Shown here piece by piece: positions 55,225 to 64,000 of a stretch of DNA of 64,000 bases. A program made the position numbers and the translations under genes. Location: the NCBI GenBank assembly GCA_033964015.1, contig CM066912.1:33793205-33857204 (forward strand), read 5' to 3'. Source of the DNA: Scolanthus callimorphus. Lineage: Eukaryota > Cnidaria > Anthozoa > Actiniaria > Edwardsiidae. Below the pieces are notes generated by a model that was not told the DNA's origin, ran no database searches, and saw only the letters and a program-made list of their open reading frames with translations. How positions within the stretch are numbered: position 1 is the first letter of the stretch; every line of letters begins with the position of its first letter.

Positions 55225-55258
55225 ATGGTGTTCGAGACTCTTTTGTCTCGCCTGAATG
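55225..55258 (+). CDS. Possible first coding exon, MVFETLLSRLN
   Basis: An ATG in a strong context (aaccATGG) is followed by 11 codons and a good donor (AATG|GTAGGT). No matching downstream exon could be assigned with confidence. It could equally be chance. Confidence 0.22.
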
Positions 55259-55269
55259 GTAGGTCCGCT

Positions 55270-56340
55270 TGCTTAGTTTTTACAAGAAGCTCTTAGCAAT
55301 TTTTCTTGTTTCGCTTGAGTGATTACCCTGAATTGTTATCGAAATGCCTTTCACCATTTGTGGCCTTTTTATGGTCATTAAATGCTGATTTTAGCTTTTT
55401 AATTAAGAACTTCATGTTACAGATTTTGGATTTGCTTTCTTTTATGAGCGAAGTAAGTCAGAAAACGTGTTTTGGATGAGAGTTTCAAAATCCTGTTTTT
55501 CGGTATCCTTTGCTCACACCACAGCACTAAAAAAAACTAGATAGATTCCCGGCGTGAACGCAGTTTGATATTGCTGTAGGTTGAACTCGTTTATACATTC
55601 TCTTTTCCCCTACTAGCTGTAGGTTTTCTTTTCAAATCTCGTATGCTATAGTTAGAATACCTTACAACTAAATTCTGAGAGTTTAGGAGTAATACGAGTA
55701 CAAGAAAGTGCTGTCGTTTTTATGGCAAATCCGCGCGGGTTGTCTGTGGTGTTCAAAACGTGACTCAGGCCCCTCGGCGGGGGTAAAAACAAAATGGCGA
55801 CCAAGAGAAGGATGTTTCGAGTATCTGCAAGTTTTTGTCAATTTTCCTGCTTTATTCGCTAAGATGTGAGGAAAAGTACTTACAGACCTTCCAAATAAGG
55901 TAAGGGGGATTTCCTAATAAGGAAGTTTTGCAACGTCGGCAAAACGACAGCTTTTGGCGAAATTTTCTTTATTCAGCGAAGTTATAAGTACTCTAAAGTT
56001 GTTTATTTTATAGATTTTCTTTTCCCCTACTAAATATATAGATGTAGGCTCCAGTTGACCGATCCCTGCATTTTAGCAGTTGGACAATGCCTCGGTTTTC
56101 TTTTCAAGTCCCTTATGATATAGTTAGAATACCTCAAAACTAAGATATTCTGAAAGTTTGGGATAAATACGAGAATTCGGAGCGAAATTAGGTCTCTAAA
56201 AGTTGCATTTTCATAGTCTGTATAGAGTATGTATGGAGGTCGGACAGATTGTGTCCGAGCCTCATAATACAACGTCTCTAAAGATAGGGAACTTAACGGC
56301 CTTTAACTTTTCGCGCGCGTAATTATTGCAATAATCCAAA
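55270..56340. other. Intergenic with one family A repeat copy
   Basis: 55875-55975 contains cttacagaccttccaaataa, cctaataaggaagttttgca and cagcttttggcga, the clearest relative of 18880-18985. No gene recognised. Confidence 0.5.
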
Positions 56341-56357
56341 ATCATCAGGATTTCTTA

Positions 56358-56551
56358 GACCCCGTCCACACTACTCCGTTTTCAAACGAAAACGGATACT
56401 TTTTGCTCCGTTTTCAAAAAGATTTGCGTCCACACTTATCGTTTTCGTATTGTTTTCGGTGATCGTTTTCGGCGTTGTAGTGTGGACGATAGCCATATCC
56501 GGAGCAAAAAGTATCCGTTTTCGTTTGAAACAGTGTAGTGTGGACGGGGTC
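56358..56551. mobile_element. Harbinger-type MITE, 194 bp, TTA target sites
   Basis: Ends GACCCCGTCCACACTAC and its complement, flanked by TTA on both sides (56355-56357, 56552-56554). Inner sequence is complementary around ggatactttttgctccg and gttttcgttt. A 3-bp TTA duplication is typical of PIF/Harbinger MITEs. Confidence 0.85.
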
Positions 56552-56644
56552 TTAGTGTGCATGATATTTCCTGCATAGCTATCGGAGTGCCGGAATTATT
56601 CTGTGAGCCGAGCCTGTTATTAAGCAATTATTGGATCAAAAACC

Positions 56645-56880
56645 GAATTCAATAATTGTTTTATTATACATTGATTCAGTAAAAAATACTTTTTTTTCTG
56701 TCAAGCAATATTATACACAAGCGCCTTGTTAAGCATTCAGGTGCTCTAGTCCCATGATGCATTGCGCGCCTAGAATCCCTTCAAAGCTCTTGAGACCCTC
56801 ATGGGTACGTGATTCGAAATTTAAAGCGCGCGCTCTTAGCCAATCAGAATGGAGAGTAGTGGGTACAATGTATAATTTAA
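56645..56880 (-). repeat. Dispersed repeat, copy 2 of an inverted pair
   Basis: Reverse-oriented relative of 54245-54480: attatacattgattcagtaa, aagcgccttgtt, ctagtcccatgatgcattgc, ctcttagccaatcagaat. About 2.1 kb separates the pair, so this may be two insertions or the two ends of one element. Confidence 0.75.
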
Positions 56881-57321
56881 TAGTTAGTAACCAGCCTGCA
56901 GAGACTTATTTTTCTAGCTCAGAAAGTGGCTTTGGAATTTCTAATCCCTCCCCAACAAACTGTTATCAAATAAAGCAAACATGTTTGCATACACAGCTCA
57001 AAGTCCTATATTATCACTATCAGCTTACTGTACGAAAGAAAAAAGGAACTGAAAATTGCATTTATGCATTCTTGACGTACTCTTTCGTAGCTTTCGCTAT
57101 CAAATTTCCTATTTTAGTTTGAGGTTCCCCTTGGTGAAATAAAAACTCCGATTCACAATGATAATAATATTAGTAATATAAATAATAATAATAGTGCATT
57201 AATATAGCGCTTTACACATGAAGCGTGTTACACTCGTTAACAAAAGCTCAAGAAGTAAATGTTCAGACCTTACATGTACAAATTGTATTGAACGATTTTT
57301 TCCTCCACTATGGTCACGCTA

Positions 57322-57393
57322 GCGTTGGTGGTATAGTGGTGAGCATAGCTGCCTTCCAAGCAGTTGACCCGGGTTCGATTCCCGGCCAACGCA
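57322..57393 (+). tRNA. tRNA-Gly (anticodon TCC)
   Basis: A complete 72-nt cloverleaf with no intron. The acceptor stem is GCGTTGG/CCAACGC with discriminator A. The D arm holds box A (tggtatagtggtgagca). The anticodon loop is CTTCCAA, giving TCC at 57355-57357. The T arm is CCCGG-GTTCGATTC-CCGG type with box B. The sequence matches the conserved animal glycine TCC tRNA throughout as far as I recall it. A T7 run starting near 57399 supplies the Pol III terminator. Confidence 0.97.
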
Positions 57394-57409
57394 GGTTACT
57401 TTTTTTTCT

Positions 57410-59640
57410 TTTTCAACCTTCCTTCTCCACCACAGCTGTTTCGGGACCGGGATTTTCGTTATTAGAGTCTGAGCATGCGTAGCGTTTGTGGGCTCAAATA
57501 ACCAGCGGCATTGCACAGAAGCTTTCAAGATGGCGGGAGTTTTGATTTGTGACTAGCGGGAAGCTGACACTAAAAGGCGAGTAAAAAAATATTTAACGCT
57601 GTTTTCTCGTATTTTCTTTTATTGCTCCAGTGAGGGAAGTCTTTAAACTTTCATACGGGCAAAATACATGACCAGATAATGACAAAGAAACTATTATGAA
57701 CGCACTTTTGTTTGGAGCGCAGAATTTCGCGTTACTATTCAGCGCTATTGATCAAGGAAGAAAACAGCAAGCTCCTTCGGAAGTTCTGAAGTTTTCTCAA
57801 AACAACGCTAATATCGAGAATATAATTTAGGCTTTTGCGGATACATGCGAGCTGAAAAATTTATGATACGCCGACTGGATTTCCTAAAATAATTTTTTTT
57901 CTTTCTTACGATGCAGCGCCTTCATAGAACAACACTTCACTTTATTACATGCGTAGTGTCGCTTGTGCGGAAACCAACCGAGACATCTGCGTCACAGATG
58001 CACCGAATATCTCAGCGAGTTAAATGAAATATGGATGATTGATGAAATGTCAACTTATATTTCATTGAGAGATTGTCTATACATTCCACATATTTCTGCC
58101 CCCTAATCCCTGGTGCATTTTTACTTATGCCCCCCCCCCCCGGTACTTGTTAAAGACAAATTTGAGGGGAAGACATCGATAGGAATCACTACCGTAACAG
58201 GAGGAGAGCTCAATTAAACGGCATGTGAAAATCAGAGGAAATCTAGAATGTTATATTTTCCTTGTGATTATAGTGAAAACATTGGATGAAAATTTTCAAG
58301 TGGTGCATTTTTACTTATGCCGCTCCCCCATGAAAAATGTGTATGCCCTCCTGGCTGTAAGCAAAATTTCCTACAATTCCCCAAGTTATGAGCTAAACCT
58401 ATCAAACCCTCCCTGGTTACATTAAGAACCCCTTAAGTTGTAATTATACTATTGGGATTAATGTGCTTAGGCATTTCAAGTTTCTGAAAAAAAATCACGA
58501 CAGCCATAATCAAAATGCTGTGTAAATATTGTTACTACTTAAACATGGTATACTTTTTCCTGTCAATGTTAGAACTCCCGCTGTAGCCCCTATGGCTAAG
58601 CCTAGGGCTTGGAAGTTGACTGTACAGTATTACAGTCAATACATATGGTGTACATTTTAGGCTCAGCAGCTATGGTAGCCTAGTATCAAGTACCAATGGT
58701 GCATAGAAAGCACAAGATAATAATAATAAGTTTTAGATGCCCATGAAATGTAAATGTACATGTTGGAGTGAATAGACCTCCTTGGCTTGCCTGTTTGTTT
58801 TGCCCATTTCAGATCACGTGGCATTCCCATGAGTATTGCTTCTTTGTTTTTCTGCTGCACACCGTAGGATATATGAATATGGAAGCAGCCCAGACAAAGA
58901 AAGATTATTCAAATGAATGCGACGTAATCTGAAATGGGACACCATTACGCCCAAGCCGAGGAGGTCTATCTCATATGACTTTTAGTGAAACCAATCACAA
59001 AGTGATTACCCCAATTCAAATAAAACCTATAAGAGTAATTACAAAGTGATTGAAAATTGCTCCTTGATTCCAATCCCAGTGGGTTACAATGTGTATGTCC
59101 TCCTGGCTAGAAGTGCTTACGTCTCTACAGTATTACAATGATTGTGTGTAAAGTACTGTAAACAGTACAGATCCCAGGGGTGTCTGTTTTGTTCATTCAC
59201 TCCTTAGAAGACTGATATGGGTAATATTATATGCCCATGTGTGGCCTTAGTATCACAATAAAGTCCTCATTGGTTTGGTGCATAATGACTTGATATATTT
59301 ACTGTAAAAGAAGCTAGCTCACACATACAATTTATCTTTGATTCAGGCTAGATAACTTGCCATGGCACTATAGAACCATTTCTAAAAACAACATTTAAAT
59401 AAAGCTGGGTGGCAAAAGGATTGGGCCCATGAAAGTTTCAATGTCCCCCCGACCCCATCCAAATGCAGCAGGCATTATGTTTGTATTCACTATCTATGAA
59501 AGTCTACAAAGGTGTTTGCTATCTCCTTCAAATACTCATTAATTATTCATGACCTAATCAGCCAACCAGAGCTCTCATTTTGTACCACGTGCAGTACCTT
59601 GAAATCCCAGGAAGATACTGCAAGTGGGACTTGAAAACTT
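57410..59640. other. Intergenic, with one inverted-repeat element
   Basis: 58773-58970 has arms tagacctccttggcttg and caagccgaggaggtcta with inner complementary cccatttcagatcacgt, so it is a MITE-like element. The phrase ggtgcatttttacttatgcc occurs twice (58110, 58303). No gene recognised. Confidence 0.5.
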
Positions 59641-59648
59641 TTCAAGGT

Positions 59649-59745
59649 CCAAGGACCTTTGAACTATGAATATTCATAGTTCAAAGGTCCTTGGATCTAG
59701 AAATGTTTTCTAGATCCAAGGACCTTTGAACTATGAATATTCATA
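59649..59745. repeat. Perfect 46-bp palindrome plus a third half-copy
   Basis: 59649-59694 is exactly self-complementary (CCAAGGACCTTTGAACTATG, then AATATT at the centre). A 21-base palindrome (atctagaaatgttttctagat) follows, then another direct copy of the left half at 59716-59745. Alternating inverted halves suggest stepwise fold-back copying. Confidence 0.92.
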
Positions 59746-60450
59746 ATTTCAAGGTCCTCACCCTCGAAACGTTTTTCTACTAGTCAGTCTTTGAGCAGTG
59801 CAAAGGCAGACCGTAGGAACCACTCCGTGAGAAGACAAAAGTCTCCTCTCTCGGAGAAGTCAATACAAAGAATTTTGGTTGGAGACTATATGCTTGTGCG
59901 CCGCCAACCTCCATGTGGGACAGGCTTTATGGAAACACTCTTGATCTTTTCACTTCTGCGCATGACTAGTGACGGAATCCAAGTTCAGAATTTTCATAAT
60001 TTCAAGGCACTCGCCATCGAAATGTTTTTGTACTAGTCAGTCTCTGCGCCATGCAATGGCAGACTGTAGAAACTGTTCGTGAGAAGACACGCGTCTCCTC
60101 TATCGGAGAAGTAAAATACAAAGGATCTTGTTCCAGACTATATGAATGTGCGCCGCCAACCTCCATGTGGGACAGGGTTTTTGGAACACTCTTAATCTTT
60201 TCACTTCTGCGCATGACTAGTGACGGAATCCAAGTTCATAATTTCAAGGTCCTCTTTCCGTCGAATTTTTTTGTACTATTCAGTCTACGCCGTACAAAGG
60301 CAGACTGTAGAAACGTTCCGTGAAAAGACACAGGTCTCCTCTTGTTCCAGACAATATGCATGTGCGCCGCCAACTTTCATGTCGGACAGGCTTTGTGGAA
60401 ACAATCTTGACTTTTTCATTTGTGCGCATGACTAGTGACGTAATTCAAGT
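59741..60450. repeat. About 245-bp tandem repeat, 2.9 copies
   Basis: Units start at tcataatttcaaggtcctc (59741), 59993 and 60236. Each contains actagtcagtct, gtgcgccgccaacctccatg, gggacagg and cttctgcgcatgactagtga. The third is shorter. Open frames across the units are artefacts. Confidence 0.88.
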
Positions 60451-60660
60451 TTCACAAGTAAAAAAAAATGATTATATTGATAAATCATGTTTAGGTAGGG
60501 TACAGAGGGGTTGGTGATTGAAGATTATGTCACAGGCTGAGTATTTCAAATGACCAAGGAATTAAAAAATAAATAAATGGAGATGTTTCAACATTGATCG
60601 TTTTCCCTCTGTGTTGGCTAATTAGGTCATGAATAATTATTGAGTATTTGAAGTAATTCA

Positions 60661-60788
60661 AAAGCCTCCTATTCGGACTTGACGGGATTTCAAAGCCCAC
60701 GCAATTAGTTCCAGTCCTCGGCTTCGCCTCGGACTGGAACTAATTGCGCGGACTTTGAAATCCCGTCAAGTCCTCATAGTCGGCCTTT
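60661..60788. mobile_element. Foldback MITE, 128 bp
   Basis: Arms of 57 bp (aaagcctcctattcggactt onward) are almost perfect complements around a tcggcttcgcctc loop. Confidence 0.9.
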
Positions 60789-60809
60789 AAATATTACATC
60801 AATATTGTC

Positions 60810-62260
60810 CCTGGCCCAATTTAATCAGCAGAAGCAGGATGTAGCTGACAGCTCCAGCAACCTGGAAGGAAGCATACAATGAGTCAGTACATTATAGTAC
60901 ATACGGGTGTAGAGCTGATGTCATGTGATGCAGTAGTGAAACTAAATCCAATTTTAAACAAAAATTTATATGATTGACTGCATAGTTATTGTGAGTTATG
61001 ACAGCCATCTGGAATATGCTCTATTCCAGAGACCATTTCTGATATAGGGTACTTAAAAAACATTCAATTATTTTTGTTTTCAAATAAATTTGTAAATGTA
61101 AACTCAAACCCTGCTTAACTGTATCATAACATCCAGCATGCATATTCATATAGCAGTAAAATAATGATACCCCTAGAAAACAATCCACTTTGTCTGCAGT
61201 GGATACAAGATCAAACTCAGACTGTTCAGCGACTGCTCGAGTTTCTTTGCAGAAAAGTAGTCCTGTAATAGTCCACACTGTACCCTCAATGAATCATAAC
61301 ACACTAACCTACTACAAATACTTGGGAATCCTACACTAACCTACTACAAATACTTGGGAATTAATTGGAGCCTTGCTCTGTGGAAATTCCCCCACAATGT
61401 GAAAAGAAAAATTCTAGCAACTTGCATTGACATTAATGGCTACATACCAAAAATAGATGCCAGAAGAAAATTTATTTCCCAAGTTGCACCATATGACAGA
61501 TCACATTAGTCTGGTCTTGGATTTGGCTACTATATTACTGTAAACAATTGTAAATGAATTATAAACTTTCATGACAATTCTAAAATTCATTTTATCTCAG
61601 AAATACTCTCACATCTTCCCCTAAAATTGGTTAAGTTGCTACAAAAATTCTAAGTCAAGACAATCAGGAGGGAAGCACTGCAAGCATGCAATAACTCCAA
61701 TTTTGAAGATAAGCGAATAAGCTAAACGTCCGAAAAACTGAAAATACAAGAATAACTTAAACCACAGCACAACAAAGCGTGACCAGAGGGCAAAATTGTA
61801 GACAGAAGTTTGGAACAACAAACAAGTTAAATGACATGAAATTTGCAAGAAGATAATACTGAATTGGCATATGTAAAGTACAGTAGTTTCAAAAATTACC
61901 TGCAGAAAATTCTGTCGGCGTATCACGGATAAGTTGGTCGGTATCTCTCGGAGGAAGATTGAAGATTCCAGAACAGTTGGCGAGGTTGTTGGGAAAACTT
62001 CAGGATTCTCACAGTTTCTTGTCGAAAATTCGACTTCTCGAACTAGCTGAAATCGACACCAGTACTTGGAGAAGACAAAATATTGAACAGTAGAAATATC
62101 GGACAAAATCATATCGAACAGTGAGATTAATTCTCTGACAACATCCAAAACCCGTTCGAACTGAAATCGAACGCGCGAATGCCACGATTTTCCTTGTCAA
62201 ACACCAGGCCTTCTTCTTGGCACCACAGGGAGACCGAACGCACTCGGCCGAAAGTTGGTC
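60810..62260 (-). other. Possible spliced transcript, product unknown
   Basis: On the minus strand three exon-like segments have good splice signals: a segment from about 62250 to 61900 ending TTCTGCAG|GTAATTT; one starting after ggactattacag at 61264; and one starting after tttccttccag near 60862 that reads VAGAVSYILLLLIKLGQGQY and a stop. The last looks like a membrane segment. I could not join them in one unbroken frame, so coding is unproven. Confidence 0.22.
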
Positions 62261-62269
62261 TGGAAGGAG

Positions 62270-63900
62270 GGTATTTGATGCGCATGCTCAAACTCTATGA
62301 TTAGTCAGAAACAGCTGTGCCACTTGACCTTATAAAATTGTAAGTGTAAATATAAAATGAAGGTAAAACTAGACGCTTAATAGGTAGAAAATCCTACGCG
62401 TTTCGGCAATACTGCCTTCTTCAGGGATACAGGAATTTAAAATGTTTAGGCGCTATATAAATTATTATTATTATATCTATTTATATTTTCATATTATTGT
62501 TGCTCTAATTTCGTGCGGTCATCACTTCTAGTTGTTCAAGAGAGAGAATGGTTTTTAATTTCATCTTGCTTATAAAAATTTCGTGTTTTCTCTTAAATAC
62601 AATGAGTCGATAAACTGTTGCTAATTCCCAATAATTTCTTGAATTAAACCTATTGAATTTAGACCCATATTCTAAACAACACAAGATATATGAATAGATA
62701 CGACAGTTTCATATATACTGTAGTTGAATTTTGGCGTCGAATACATGACAGATCAGAATGAGTAATTAACCCACAACACCGCCACGAAAACAACAACATC
62801 AACAATAACAACGTGCGTATACCTCATTTCGATAAAAAAAAAAATAGTTGTAGTCTTCGTTGCGTCCTTCAAATCTACTTGACTTTGGTGCTGTTCCTCA
62901 CAATATGACAATACCACAGCAAAACTCCCCAATTCTTTACACAACCACGAAATCTATTTTAAACTGTCTCCTTATCACTATTTGGCTAATTCGGAAGGCC
63001 CAATTACCTTTTGATCTATTGTTTCCTATGATAAAACAATCACAATGCGAGATTTCCGTAAGAGGTCCATCGGTTATCCTGTGAACTACATCGAAATGTA
63101 GCTTTATACCTTACGGAGAGACTTTGCATTCAGTGAATGACTTCGGGAAGATTTCACCGTCCATGCATTCAGCTTCGGTGATAGGACATCAGTCTTCAAG
63201 TGCGGCTACTGTGAACAGAAGAACCAGAGCATCGCGGCTTGTGTCTGACGATGTCTCACCCCCGTTATCTCTACCAGGTATCCCTAGTTAGTAATAGATT
63301 TATTACACTCATAAGCCTCAGACGTGTTGAACTGATTGGAACACATATTTTACCTAACCTTTCTAAACCACACCATTACTCATTGACTCTGATTACATAT
63401 CACGATCCTTGGCTTATTCTCTTTTATGATGCCATTAGCAAACAAAACCAAGTATAAACGAAATTCTAAAAATGCAGCTAGTAGAGCTGCATTGAAATTC
63501 TCAAAGATCTAGCACAATAGCAAATATAATATTTTCTCGTCGTCTCAATTTCCAAGTCTCGTGTTGATGAAAAACATTTTTATCCAAATTATTACATCTA
63601 ATGTTTCTTTTTCCAGAACAGAATTTTCTGAAATTTTACGTGACACAAATTATATTTTTCGACAATTGGTATTGTTCCCGTAGGGCTGAAGATTGTCATT
63701 TCAAAAAGATTGAGAATTAGACTATATTATTAGTTAGTTTGGAAGTCATTCTTGTTCATAAAAAATGATTCATTTGTTTATATATTCAAAATAAATCATG
63801 CATGGCTTCCACCTAATTACTGTTCTGTTTGGGCCGCTTTGATCACAGAACTTTGATAAAGATGAATCTGAAGAAAATTTATTTCGTGATAACAAGCACT
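62270..63900. other. Intergenic, nothing recognised
   Basis: Contains a short repeat-like stretch at 62385-62480 (tcctacgcgtttcggcaata, cgctatataaattatt). No credible gene or RNA was seen. Confidence 0.4.
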
Positions 63901-63906
63901 TTTTAC

Positions 63907-63964
63907 CTCCTACTTTTCTTTTGGCAGTGGTTTCGCCAAGGTCCTTTTGATATTCTTCTTTCCT
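63907..63964 (-). CDS. Possible internal exon near the window edge
   Basis: Bounded by the acceptor tttgttttcag and the donor GGAG|GTAAAA on the minus strand, it reads RKEEYQKDLGETTAKRKVG, a charged helical-looking segment. Other exons would lie beyond the right edge or further left; none is identified. Confidence 0.25.
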
Positions 63965-64000
63965 CTGAAAACAAAAACGATATTCCTCTCAACATATAAA

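Noticed and set aside
55225..55258. VPS13-type start (MVFE...)
   Set aside because: Only four residues match and no following VPS13 exon was found nearby.
61639..62148. Minus-strand frame of 169 codons
   Set aside because: It runs across a good donor site at about 61900 and its second half looks like AT-rich intronic translation; only the splice signals were kept.

Overview
This window is animal nuclear DNA and most resembles an anthozoan cnidarian, probably a stony coral or close relative. It holds multi-exon genes of metazoan families with clean GT-AG introns, a eukaryotic glycine tRNA with internal Pol III boxes, and dense small non-autonomous DNA transposons, foldback elements and minisatellites. 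The taxon is an inference from gene and repeat style; no species-diagnostic sequence was identified.

Layout. 1-14.4 kb: no gene recognised; a 107-bp satellite (4.6-6.4 kb), long inverted-repeat elements and a broken THAP-domain fragment. 14.8-24.2 kb, minus strand: a complete 12-exon prosaposin gene (PSAP), with repeats in its introns and one apparent 1-base frameshift in exon 6. 26.1-32.4 kb, minus strand: a peroxiredoxin-like 2A / selenoprotein U gene with an in-frame UGA at the first position of the redox motif, a candidate SECIS element in the 3' UTR, and two nested transposons in its probable first intron. 32.5-42.1 kb, plus strand: a LIN54 gene (DREAM/MuvB DNA-binding subunit) in 13 coding exons, probably head-to-head with the selenoprotein gene. 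42-48 kb: repeats, including a 15-copy 82-bp minisatellite. 48.35-51.47 kb, plus strand: a candidate three-exon gene for an 86-residue protein I do not recognise. 52-64 kb: gene-poor, with tRNA-Gly(TCC) at 57.3 kb, several MITEs, a perfect 46-bp palindrome, a 240-bp tandem repeat and a few isolated exon-like segments.

The three solid genes are not one pathway. Prosaposin gives lysosomal sphingolipid-activator proteins, selenoprotein U is a thioredoxin-fold redox protein, and LIN54 binds cell-cycle promoters. The most interesting signals are the UGA-encoded selenocysteine, which ordinary gene prediction would read as a stop, and a tRNA-like cloverleaf carried inside a foldback element in a PSAP intron. 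No CRISPR, operon or prokaryotic feature is present.
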